Below are positions 56,591-63,971 of a DNA stretch of 63,971 nucleotides, one piece after another. Numbering within the stretch: position 1 is the stretch's first letter; the number at the start of each line of letters is the position of its first letter. Made by a program: the position numbers and the translations under genes. The notes under the pieces were generated by a model. The model made no database searches. It was not told the DNA's origin and worked only from the letters and a program-made list of their open reading frames with translations. Origin of the DNA: Clostridia bacterium (GTDB taxonomy: Bacteria > Bacillota > Clostridia > TANB77 > CAG-508); contig JAGBAJ010000013.1 of NCBI GenBank assembly GCA_017939755.1, positions 1 through 63,971 on the forward strand, in the 5' to 3' direction.

Positions 56591-57634
56591 ATGAAAAAAT
56601 TATTTAAATTATCATTAATATTAGCTATAGTTATGTCTTTTATATTTGTATTACCAACAAATAGAGTTAGAGCAGAAGAAAACAATACACATATGGCTGA
56701 CGTAAATATAGGAACGAAAACAAGTTCAGGCACAAAAGTAACAGTTACATTTAATCATGTGGGAGAAATTGATCAATCAAAAATATCAAATTGGTTAAGT
56801 GATGGATGGTCAGTAACAGGAAATGTTGCAACAAGAACCTTTGATGAAAAGACAACTTTTGCATTTTTAGAGTATAAAACAGAAGACGAGGAAGGAAATG
56901 TAACCATTGAAATGGCAACTATTGCTCTACCATATGAAATTGATCTTAGTGGCAACACAGAGCCAGAAGTTAATACAAGGGTGATTAACCCTGTAATAAA
57001 CGATACAAATATTGCAGAGCTTCATAAAGAAAATAATTATACATATATAAGACCAAAAAAGGTAGGCGAAACAACAATGACAGGTAAAATTGCTGTTGGT
57101 CAAGAGAAGAAAGAGCTTGATTTTACATGGAAGATAAAAGTTGTAGATACTAAAGGTGGAGATAACGGCGGAAGCGGTTCAGGAGATAACGGCGGAAGCG
57201 GTTCAGGAGACAATGGTGGAAGTGGCTCAGGAGATAACGGCGGAAGCGGTTCTGGAGACAATGGTGGAAATGGCTCAGGAGATAATGGCGGAAGCGGTTC
57301 AGGAGACAATGGTGGAAATGGTTCAGGAGACAATGGTGGAAATAACTCAGGAGATAACGGCGGAAGTGGTTCTGGAGACAATGGAGAAAATAACTCAGGA
57401 GATAATGGTGGAAGCGGTTCAGGAGACAATGGTGGAAATGGCTCAGAAAATAACAGTGGAAGCGGTTCAGGTAACAATAATGGAAATAGCTCTGGAAACA
57501 AAAAAGATTCTACAACTTCTCCAAATAGAATATCAGACACAGGCGAATCACAACTTATAATAATTATGGCTGTATTTGTTGGAGGAGTAGCATTTGTAGC
57601 ATTTGTAAAAAATAAGAAAAATAAAATTAACTAA
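56591..57634 (+). CDS. Secreted repeat protein with a sortase-like C-terminal signal
   Basis: 347 residues. A signal peptide (KKLFKLSLILAIVMSFIFVLP, cleavage near RVRA-EE) precedes a beta-rich domain of about 160 residues of unknown family, then 14 repeats of GDNGGSGS (57158-57493), and a C-terminal signal NRISDTGES, a membrane segment (about 320-340) and the basic tail KNKKNK. ISDTG resembles a sortase motif but is not LPXTG, so anchoring is inferred. AAGGAG precedes ATG 56591; the ATG at 56582 is too close to it. Probably exposed on the cell wall. Confidence 0.78.
   Translation: MKKLFKLSLILAIVMSFIFVLPTNRVRAEENNTHMADVNIGTKTSSGTKVTVTFNHVGEIDQSKISNWLSDGWSVTGNVATRTFDEKTTFAFLEYKTEDEEGNVTIEMATIALPYEIDLSGNTEPEVNTRVINPVINDTNIAELHKENNYTYIRPKKVGETTMTGKIAVGQEKKELDFTWKIKVVDTKGGDNGGSGSGDNGGSGSGDNGGSGSGDNGGSGSGDNGGNGSGDNGGSGSGDNGGNGSGDNGGNNSGDNGGSGSGDNGENNSGDNGGSGSGDNGGNGSENNSGSGSGNNNGNSSGNKKDSTTSPNRISDTGESQLIIIMAVFVGGVAFVAFVKNKKNKIN
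57158..57493 (+). repeat. 24-bp tandem repeat encoding GDNGGSGS
   Basis: Fourteen consecutive 24-bp units with small changes (GDNGGNGS, GDNGENNS and ENNSGSGS variants), in frame with the surface protein. Confidence 0.93.
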
Positions 57635-57649
57635 AAATAAATATAATAC

Positions 57650-57679
57650 AAGCTGGATAAGAAATTATCCAGCTTTTTT
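57650..57679 (+). terminator. Terminator of the surface protein gene
   Basis: AAGCTGGATAA, loop GAAA, TTATCCAGCTT, then T's; the T-tract begins repeat R2 copy 4. Confidence 0.85.
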
Positions 57680-57771
57680 ATAGATTAGGAAAGTCATGCT
57701 GACTTTTCCTAATGCATAAAAAAAGCTTCGCGAAAACAGATGCACATCGATTAGCCGTGCGTAACGAAGTT
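57674..57771 (+). repeat. REP-like repeat R2, copy 4
   Basis: Palindrome TATAGATTAGGAAAGTCA-TGC-TGACTTTTCCTAATGCATA flanked by T's and A's (57674-57724), followed by AAGCTTCGCG, ACAGATGCACATCGATTAGC and CGTGCGTAACGAAGTT. Confidence 0.8.
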
Positions 57772-57840
57772 AAGATAGCTGCGCGAATGAAATCAAGATA
57801 GCTGTGCGAATGAAATCAAGATAGCTGTGCGAATGGAATG
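57772..57840 (+). repeat. 23-bp tandem repeat, three units
   Basis: Units of 23 bp starting AAGATAGCTGTGCGAATGA (57772-57794, 57795-57817, 57818-57840) with one to three differences. Confidence 0.88.
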
Positions 57841-57892
57841 AGCTACAGATATCTTATGCAAAGCTGAGCTACAGATATCTTATGCAAAGCTG
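57841..57892 (+). repeat. 26-bp tandem repeat, two units
   Basis: Two identical 26-bp units starting AGCTACAGATATCTTATGC (57841-57866, 57867-57892), followed by a diverging third copy that enters GGATAATGCATGCGCCGAAC. Confidence 0.88.
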
Positions 57893-58030
57893 AGCTACGG
57901 ATAATGCATGCGCCGAACAATTATACGTAGACTAATTTTATACTAGATAATTTAAGATATTAATAAACTTGATATTATTCAATTATAAGAAATTGCTACA
58001 ATGTATTGTCTAAAAAATATATGTCAACTA

Positions 58031-58060
58031 TTGATAAAATAAACTTATATATGGTATTAT
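58031..58060 (+). promoter_or_regulatory. Promoter of lepA
   Basis: TTGATA (58031-58036), 18-bp spacer, TATTAT (58055-58060) preceded by TGG, 57 bp before the start. Confidence 0.6.
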
Positions 58061-58117
58061 ATTAATGGAAAATTTTTTGTAAACGTTAAATTTATATAGA
58101 TATTTTTGAAGGAAAGG

Positions 58118-59947
58118 ATGAATTTTTTAGACGTGGATAATAGAAAAAAATACATTAGAAATTTTAGCATAATAGCTCACATAGACCATGGCAAGTCAAC
58201 ATTGGCAGATAGGCTAATTGAGATGACAGGGGTCCTTTCAAAAAGAGAAATGGAAAGCCAAGTTCTAGACAATATGGATATTGAAAAAGAGCGTGGTATA
58301 ACAATTAAATCGCAGGCAGTTAGAATGTTGTACAAAGCCGAAGATGGGCAAGAGTATGAGTTTAATTTAATAGATACACCAGGTCATGTAGATTTTAACT
58401 ATGAAGTGTCGAGAAGTTTGGCAGCTTGTGATGGAGCAATCTTGGTTGTAGATAGCAGCCAGGGGGTTGAAGCTCAAACCCTTGCAAATGTATATCTAGC
58501 AATAGATAACAACTTGGAAATCTTACCTGTAATAAACAAAATAGACTTACCAAATGCAAGACCACAAGAAGTTAAAGATGAAATAGAAGAAATAATTGGA
58601 ATTCCTGCACAAGATGCACCTTGTATCTCTGCAAAATCTGGACTTAATGTAAAAGAGGTACTTGAAAGAATAATTACAGACATACCTGCACCAACAGGAG
58701 ATGAAAATGCTCATTTAAAATGTTTAATATTCGATTCTCTATATAATGATTATAAAGGTGCTATTGCATATGTAAGAGTTAAAGATGGTATTGTAAAAGT
58801 TGGAGATGAAATAGAGCTAATGGCATCGAAAAAAGTATTTACTGTAACAGAAGTTGGATATTTTGAACCAGGAACATATATACCATGTGATAAGCTAGAA
58901 GCAGGAGATGTAGGATATATTGCAGCAAGTATCAAAAATTTATCGGACATTCGTGTGGGTGATACGATTACACACAAAGAAAACCCTGCTTTAGAGCCAC
59001 TTCCAGGATATAAAAAAGTAAATCCTATGGTGTATTGTGGATTATATCCAATGGACGGAAGTGATTACGAAAATTTAAAAGTTGCTCTAGAAAAATTAAA
59101 ATTAAATGATGCAGCTTTAGAGTTTGAACAAGAAACTTCCGCTGCACTTGGATTTGGATTTAGATGTGGTTTTTTAGGATTGCTACACCTAGAAATTATC
59201 GAAGAGCGTCTAGACAGAGAATTTGATTTAAGTTTAATTACAACTTCTCCATCTGTTATATATAAAGTTCACAAAACGTCAGGTGAGGTTCAAGATTTAT
59301 ATAATCCATCTGAACTTCCAGTTCCAAATGAAATTTCTTATATAGAGGAACCATTTGTTACTGCAGAGATACTAACTCCTAAGGACTATGTTGGAAATAT
59401 AATGGAAATATGCCAAAATAGAAGAGGTATATTTATAGATATGAAATATTTAGATGCAAGCAGGGTTACACTAATTTATGAATTGCCATTAAATGAAATA
59501 ATATATGATTTTTTCGATAGTTTAAAATCAAAGACCAAAGGATATGCTTCGTTTGACTATGAAATTAAAGATTATAGAAGGTCAGATTTGGTAAAACTAG
59601 ATATATGGGTAAATGGAGAAAATGTTGATGCTCTTTCATTTATTGTTCATAGAGATATGGCATATGATAAGGGAAAGAAAATGGTAGAAAAATTAAAAAC
59701 AGTTATACCAAGACATTTATTCACTATTCCTTTGCAAGCTGTTATAGGTGGTAAAATTATTGCCAGGGAAACAATTTCTGCCATGAGAAAAGATGTACTT
59801 GCAAAATGTTATGGTGGAGATATAACTCGAAAGAAAAAATTATTAGAAAAACAAAAACGAGGAAAGAAGAAGATGCGTGAAATAGGAAATGTCGAAATTC
59901 CACAAGAAGCATTTTTATCAGTATTAAAGTTGGATGATGAAGAATAG
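58118..59947 (+). CDS. lepA: Elongation factor 4 (LepA)
   Basis: Ribosomal GTPase that back-translocates or remodels stalled ribosomes. 609 residues, normal length. G1 is [10 protein letters not shown]2/G3 are [12 protein letters not shown] and DTPGHVDF, G4 is NKIDLP, and the C-terminal LepA-specific domain ends with [37 protein letters not shown] 58118 is used with AAGGA (58109-58113) upstream. Single promoter upstream, followed by rlmB. Confidence 0.97.
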   Translation: MNFLDVDNRKKYIRNFSIIAHIDHGKSTLADRLIEMTGVLSKREMESQVLDNMDIEKERGITIKSQAVRMLYKAEDGQEYEFNLIDTPGHVDFNYEVSRSLAACDGAILVVDSSQGVEAQTLANVYLAIDNNLEILPVINKIDLPNARPQEVKDEIEEIIGIPAQDAPCISAKSGLNVKEVLERIITDIPAPTGDENAHLKCLIFDSLYNDYKGAIAYVRVKDGIVKVGDEIELMASKKVFTVTEVGYFEPGTYIPCDKLEAGDVGYIAASIKNLSDIRVGDTITHKENPALEPLPGYKKVNPMVYCGLYPMDGSDYENLKVALEKLKLNDAALEFEQETSAALGFGFRCGFLGLLHLEIIEERLDREFDLSLITTSPSVIYKVHKTSGEVQDLYNPSELPVPNEISYIEEPFVTAEILTPKDYVGNIMEICQNRRGIFIDMKYLDASRVTLIYELPLNEIIYDFFDSLKSKTKGYASFDYEIKDYRRSDLVKLDIWVNGENVDALSFIVHRDMAYDKGKKMVEKLKTVIPRHLFTIPLQAVIGGKIIARETISAMRKDVLAKCYGGDITRKKKLLEKQKRGKKKMREIGNVEIPQEAFLSVLKLDDEE

Positions 59948-59952
59948 AAATT

Positions 59953-59982
59953 AAATAAAATTTTCCTTGCCAAAATGTAATT
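59953..59982 (+). repeat. Repeated leader segment R4, copy 2
   Basis: Same 30-base stretch as at 40290-40319 with one base changed, 46 bp before the rlmB start. Confidence 0.7.
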
Positions 59983-60027
59983 CTTTTCCAACTTTATTTA
60001 GAACTTGAGAGAGGAGTAAAATTAAGT

Positions 60028-60789
60028 ATGAATTATAGAAATATCAATACTGAAGAAACTGATCAAGTAGAAGGAAGAAATTCTGTAATAGAGCTTTTAG
60101 AGTCAGATAGAGATATTAATAAAATATTTATAGCAAAAGGTGAGAAACACGGTTCTATAAATAAAATTATAGCAATGGCTAAGGAAAAAAGAGTTATTAT
60201 TAGTGAGATAGAAAGAAGCAAAATAAATCAAATGTCCCAAACGGATAACCATCAAGGTGTAATAGCAATTGTACCACCATTTAATTATTGTGAAGTTCAC
60301 GATATATTAGAAGTAGCAAAAAAATGCGAAGAAGATCCTTTTATAGTTATTTTAGATGGAATAGAGGATCCTCACAATCTTGGCTCAATAATAAGAACTG
60401 CAGAAACAGCGGGTGTCCATGGAATAATAATTCCAAAGAGAAGAGCTGCAGGGGTAAATAGTACTGTTAATAAAGTTTCTGCTGGAGCTGTAGAGCATAT
60501 GAAGATTGCTAGAGTTAATAACATAACAGAAACTATAAGATATTTAAAAAAACAAGGTGTTTGGATATGTGGAACAGACATGCATACAAAAACATATTAT
60601 TACGAGCAAGATTATAAAATACCTATTGCTATTGTAATTGGTAGCGAAGGTTTTGGAATGAGTAGGCTAGTTCAAGAAAATTGTGATTTTCTTGTTAAAA
60701 TTCCAATGAAGGGTAAGATTACATCACTAAATGCTTCTGTGTCAGCTGGAATTGTTATATATGAAGCTCTTAAACAAAAGATAAAATAA
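60028..60789 (+). CDS. rlmB: 23S rRNA (guanosine-2251-2'-O)-methyltransferase RlmB
   Basis: TrmH-family SPOUT methyltransferase, 253 residues. The N-terminal substrate-binding domain (EGRNSVIELLESDRDINKIFIAKGEKHGSI) and the knot with ILDGIEDPHNLGSIIRTAETAGVHGII, VIGSEGFGMSRLV and IPMKGKITSLNASVSAGIVIYEAL are intact. GAGGAG upstream of the ATG. Modifies 23S rRNA. Confidence 0.93.
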   Translation: MNYRNINTEETDQVEGRNSVIELLESDRDINKIFIAKGEKHGSINKIIAMAKEKRVIISEIERSKINQMSQTDNHQGVIAIVPPFNYCEVHDILEVAKKCEEDPFIVILDGIEDPHNLGSIIRTAETAGVHGIIIPKRRAAGVNSTVNKVSAGAVEHMKIARVNNITETIRYLKKQGVWICGTDMHTKTYYYEQDYKIPIAIVIGSEGFGMSRLVQENCDFLVKIPMKGKITSLNASVSAGIVIYEALKQKIK

Positions 60790-60810
60790 AAATTTGAGGA
60801 GGATTTTATT

Positions 60811-62166
60811 TTGAAAAAGAAAGTTATTATAATAGTTATTATTATTTTATTATTGATTGCAGCGGCAATTGGATTTTTATACTTTGAAACAGATACATTT
60901 AAGAATAACGAACAGAAATTTTGGAAATATGCTCAAAAAAATAGTGAGAGCTCAAATATATTTAATGACGAAAATATTCAATCTATAAAAAATAGAAAAG
61001 CCAATAGTTCATACCGAGTAAATAGTACACTAATAGTTAACAAAGATAATAATATCTATAATATATCTGCAAATACAGATGCTCAAAATTCAAATGATTT
61101 AATAAGTTTTGTGGATGTACTATATAATGATACACCAATTATAAATTTTAATGTAATAAAAAAAAGCAATCTTATAGGTTTAAAGCAAGATGATTTGGCA
61201 AATGGTTATATTGCAATAAAAAATAATAATATTCAGGAGCTAGCAAAGGATCTTGAAATTAAAGATGTAACTAACATTCCAAACAATATAAATTGGACAT
61301 CATATATAGAGGTAATGTATTTAGCTCCAAGTGACGTGAAATATATTACAGAAACATATGTAGAATTATTACAAAAACAAATTAATAAAGATAATTATTC
61401 TAAGGAGGAATCTGGAATAAAAATTGATGATGTTATTCACACTGCAACAGGGTACAAGGTTTCGCTAACTGAAAGAGAAACAAAAGAAGTTATACAAAAG
61501 TTATACAAGCAATTATCCGAAGATAGCAGAACATTAAACATGATTTCATCAAAACTAAAGTTACTAAATTTACCATCTAAGTATACAGAAATTAACTATT
61601 TATCAAATAGATTTTCGGAGCAATCATCTAAGTTGGATTCTGTAGAAGCAAGCGATAATCCATATATTGAGATTATAGCTTATACAGAAAATGGTGAGCT
61701 ACTACAAACAAATATCAAAATAAAAAATGACAGGGCAATTAAATTAATATATAGCAGAGAAAAAAATCAATTTTGTATTCAACAAGAAAAGATAAATAAA
61801 TCAGCATCAGATGAGTCAATTTATAAATTTGGATTGGAATATTTAAAGAATATAGGGCAAGTTAAATTATCAAATGAAACATCAGAAGATAAGAATAAAG
61901 TTTCTTCAAAAGCATATATAGAGCTTTTTGATAAAACAGTTATCGAATATAATTCAAGAACTGAAATATGTGAGAGCATTGAAAAAAATACAGATTTTGA
62001 GGATTCAACTAGAATTATATTAAATGAATTAACTACAGAAAATCTAAAGAAATTGTATAAAGCAATACAAAATGAAATACCAAAAATATATCAGAAGAAA
62101 AAAGCTATTATAAGTGAAAATTACGAAGATTTACAGAATTCTGAAAATCAATCAGATGAAACATAA
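60811..62166 (+). CDS. Exported protein of unknown function, membrane-anchored
   Basis: 451 residues. TTG start with GAGGAGG 7 bases upstream. One N-terminal membrane segment (about 5-25) and a large outer domain. The repeating strand pattern and the SYRVNSTLIVNKDNNIYNISANTD and GYKVSLTERETKEVIQKLYKQLSE stretches are typical of unclassified Firmicutes exported proteins; no catalytic motif is visible. Same operon as rlmB and rpiA by spacing, but no functional link is obvious. Confidence 0.7.
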   Translation: MKKKVIIIVIIILLLIAAAIGFLYFETDTFKNNEQKFWKYAQKNSESSNIFNDENIQSIKNRKANSSYRVNSTLIVNKDNNIYNISANTDAQNSNDLISFVDVLYNDTPIINFNVIKKSNLIGLKQDDLANGYIAIKNNNIQELAKDLEIKDVTNIPNNINWTSYIEVMYLAPSDVKYITETYVELLQKQINKDNYSKEESGIKIDDVIHTATGYKVSLTERETKEVIQKLYKQLSEDSRTLNMISSKLKLLNLPSKYTEINYLSNRFSEQSSKLDSVEASDNPYIEIIAYTENGELLQTNIKIKNDRAIKLIYSREKNQFCIQQEKINKSASDESIYKFGLEYLKNIGQVKLSNETSEDKNKVSSKAYIELFDKTVIEYNSRTEICESIEKNTDFEDSTRIILNELTTENLKKLYKAIQNEIPKIYQKKKAIISENYEDLQNSENQSDET

Positions 62167-62186
62167 TATAAATAGGAGGAACACAT

Positions 62187-62876
62187 ATGAAGTGGAATAA
62201 TTTAAATTTAGAATGGAACTCTCATATAGAGAACGAAGCGGAAAAACAAGAATTAGCAAAGAAAGTTGCAAGTAAGGTTAATGATGGTGATGTAATAGGT
62301 TTTGGTTCAGGTTCGACATCATATATTGCTATCAAAGAAATTGCTAAAAAAATAAATAATGAAAAATTGAATATACTTGCTATTCCAACTTCATATGAAA
62401 TTAAATTGTTATGTGATAGATTAAACATCCCTACAGTTACAATAATGGAGTACAAGCCAGATTGGAGCTTTGATGGGGCAGATGAATATAATGACAAGAA
62501 TTGGATGATAAAAGGTAGAGGAGCTGCAATGTTTAAAGAAAAATTAAATATTGTAAGTTCTAATAAAGTATATATATTGGCTGATAATACAAAATATGTA
62601 GATAGATTGGGAAAAAATCATAGCATACCTGTAGAGTGTTTTCCAGAAGCAATTAAGTTCGTAAAGAAAGAGCTTGAAAAACTTGGAGCTAACGAATGCA
62701 ATATCAGAACAGGCAGAGGAAAAGATGGTCCAATAATAACTGAAAACAATAATCTGATTTTAGATGCAAAATTTAATGAGATTAATGAAAAATTAGAAAA
62801 AGATATAAAGTTAATTCCAGGAGTAATTGAGTCAGGATTATTTATAGGATATAACAATGTAGAAATATTAAAGTAA
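62187..62876 (+). CDS. rpiA: Ribose-5-phosphate isomerase A
   Basis: Interconverts ribose-5-phosphate and ribulose-5-phosphate. 229 residues. GFGSGSTSYIAIKEIA is the phosphate loop, FDGADEYN the Asp-containing motif, and KGRGAAMFKEKL with its Lys and Glu completes the active site; PVECFPEAIKFVKKEL follows as in RpiA. AGGAGG precedes the ATG. Confidence 0.95.
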   Translation: MKWNNLNLEWNSHIENEAEKQELAKKVASKVNDGDVIGFGSGSTSYIAIKEIAKKINNEKLNILAIPTSYEIKLLCDRLNIPTVTIMEYKPDWSFDGADEYNDKNWMIKGRGAAMFKEKLNIVSSNKVYILADNTKYVDRLGKNHSIPVECFPEAIKFVKKELEKLGANECNIRTGRGKDGPIITENNNLILDAKFNEINEKLEKDIKLIPGVIESGLFIGYNNVEILK

Positions 62877-62892
62877 TAAAGGAGATAATCGT

Positions 62893-63960
62893 ATGTGGGG
62901 AGATATAGCAATAGCGTTTGTATTAGCGTTCATAACAGCATATGTAATTGTACCTTATTCTATGAGATTAGCAAAGAAAATAAGTGCTACAGATAAGCCA
63001 GAAGCAAGAAGAGTAAATACTGTTGAAATGCCAAGGTTAGGTGGACTTGGTATTATAGCAGGTTTCTTTGTTTCAATGATATATTTATTAATATCTATGG
63101 AACTAGAGAATCAAGCTATGATAGCTGAATATCATATGAAACTTATTGGTTTATTTTTGGGATTAATAATAATTGTTTTAGTTGGCTTTATTGATGATTG
63201 GAAAAGTCTGAACCCAATTATAAAGTTATTAGGTCAAACTGCAGCAGCAGGTGTGGTTATGGCATTTGGAATTACTATTGGTGATTTTAACATACCAATT
63301 TTAAATAGATTAATAGAGCTTAATGATGTAATGGAATACATTATTACTTGGGTTTGGATTGTGGGTATTACAAATGCTATCAATTTGACAGATGGCTTAG
63401 ATGGATTATCATCAGGAATAACATTAATAGCATGTGTATCATTATTGATAATCTTTGCTATTAATGGTTCACCAATAATATCTATTATTTTGATTACTGC
63501 TTTAGCTGGTGGAATTGTTGGGTTTTTACCATACAATGTTAATCCAGCCAAAACATATATGGGGGATAGCGGATCTAACTTTTTAGGTTTTTCAATTTCA
63601 ATTATTTCTATAGTTGGAATTGCGAAGACATACACAATTATTGTTATTATTGCGCCTTTAATAGTTTTAGCTGTTCCGATATTTGATACAATTTTTGCAA
63701 TATTTAGAAGAATAATAAAAGGAAAGTCAATTAAAGCTATTTTTGAACCAGATAATGGCCATTTACACCATAGATTAATGAAGCTTGGATATACACAAAA
63801 AGAAGCTGTATTGATTTTATATGCAGTTGCTGCAACATTTGGAATGTTTGCAATTATATTGTTAGAAAGTGGAATATGGAAAGCTGCATCTTTTGCGTTA
63901 CTTATTATTGCAATATTTGCAATAGGATATAATGATTTAATAAAACGAAATAAGCAATAG
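62893..63960 (+). CDS. WecA/MraY-family UDP-sugar:undecaprenyl-phosphate transferase
   Basis: 355 residues with about ten membrane segments. The family motifs are all visible: PEARRVNTVEMPRLGGLG, VGFIDDWKSLNPIIKLLGQ, TDGLDGLSSGI, MGDSGSNFLGF and DNGHLHHRLMKLGY. The HLHHRL loop and the absence of the MraY-specific end favour a WecA/TagO-type GlcNAc-1-phosphate transferase, which starts teichoic acid or capsule synthesis. Start has GGAGATAATCGT upstream; the stop is 11 bases before the right edge. Confidence 0.88.
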   Translation: MWGDIAIAFVLAFITAYVIVPYSMRLAKKISATDKPEARRVNTVEMPRLGGLGIIAGFFVSMIYLLISMELENQAMIAEYHMKLIGLFLGLIIIVLVGFIDDWKSLNPIIKLLGQTAAAGVVMAFGITIGDFNIPILNRLIELNDVMEYIITWVWIVGITNAINLTDGLDGLSSGITLIACVSLLIIFAINGSPIISIILITALAGGIVGFLPYNVNPAKTYMGDSGSNFLGFSISIISIVGIAKTYTIIVIIAPLIVLAVPIFDTIFAIFRRIIKGKSIKAIFEPDNGHLHHRLMKLGYTQKEAVLILYAVAATFGMFAIILLESGIWKAASFALLIIAIFAIGYNDLIKRNKQ

Positions 63961-63971
63961 ATTATAGTTCA

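Noticed and set aside
57158..57493. The direct repeats of the surface protein gene as a CRISPR array
   Set aside because: The units are contiguous, translated in frame as GDNGGSGS and have no unique spacers.

Overview
The window looks like a chromosomal segment of an AT-rich (about 30% GC by eye), Gram-positive-type member of the Clostridia. The evidence is Spo0A and a YtxC-like sporulation protein, a T-box leader in front of ileS, AGGAGG-type ribosome binding sites, frequent TTG/GTG starts, the ireB-ruvX-DUF1292 trio, lipobox and sortase-like exported proteins, and a cytoplasmic translation-factor operon in Firmicutes order. Most genes are housekeeping and on the + strand. The species cannot be named from the sequence alone.

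Layout. 1-9.4 kb: the tail of a nusA-type operon (infB truncated at the window edge, rbfA, nrnA, truB), a DUF3298-like membrane protein, pth, an RNase G/E-type gene and rimO. 9.5-13.5 kb on the minus strand: tsaE-tsaB-rimI (tRNA t6A synthesis plus an acetyltransferase) and a LonB-like protease. 13.7-22.1 kb: tRNA-Thr(GGU), ychF, two related zinc-ribbon proteins, a hydrolase, a lipoprotein, and T-box-controlled ileS. 22.4-26.2 kb: a transglutaminase-like protein with an ECF sigma factor and a membrane-spanning probable anti-sigma factor. 26.3-32.6 kb: deoD, a beta-helix protein, pyrG, an SH3b-CAP protein, groES-groEL. 32.7-33.7 kb: decayed IS110 and SRPBCC remnants. 34.5-42.3 kb: a two-component system, a WG-repeat protein, a Met-gamma-lyase-family PLP enzyme, an HI0933-type flavoprotein and YigZ. 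42.4-50 kb: spo0A followed by an unrecognised four-gene locus (a small exported membrane protein, two related pseudo-receiver proteins, one of them a 1329-residue protein with AT-hooks, long acidic repeats and a degenerate TadZ/CpaE-type ATPase domain, and a GAF plus degenerate GGDEF protein). 50-54.2 kb: ireB-ruvX-DUF1292, a TIGR04086-type membrane protein and a very divergent SecD/SecF pair. 54.3-64 kb: rhodanese, ytxC, an RluA-type synthase, a repeat-rich surface protein, lepA, rlmB, an exported protein, rpiA and a WecA/MraY-family transferase.

The most interesting non-gene signal is a family of three intergenic elements of 214-218 bp (17728-17945, 36779-36995, 51154-51367). They share GTTACAATTCA-type inverted ends, two nested long stems whose sequences differ between copies but stay complementary, and conserved single-stranded blocks (CGCCCCAAC and GGTCCCCACCTTAA). 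Two of the three are flanked by perfect 8-bp direct repeats (AAAATAAT and TATTTGAA), so they behave like small non-autonomous mobile elements with a maintained fold. A second family of REP-like palindromes sits exactly on transcription-terminator T-tracts. The most interesting protein signal is the spo0A-linked pseudo-receiver/AT-hook/TadZ-like locus. All functional calls rest on motif recognition by eye; no database search or folding program was run.
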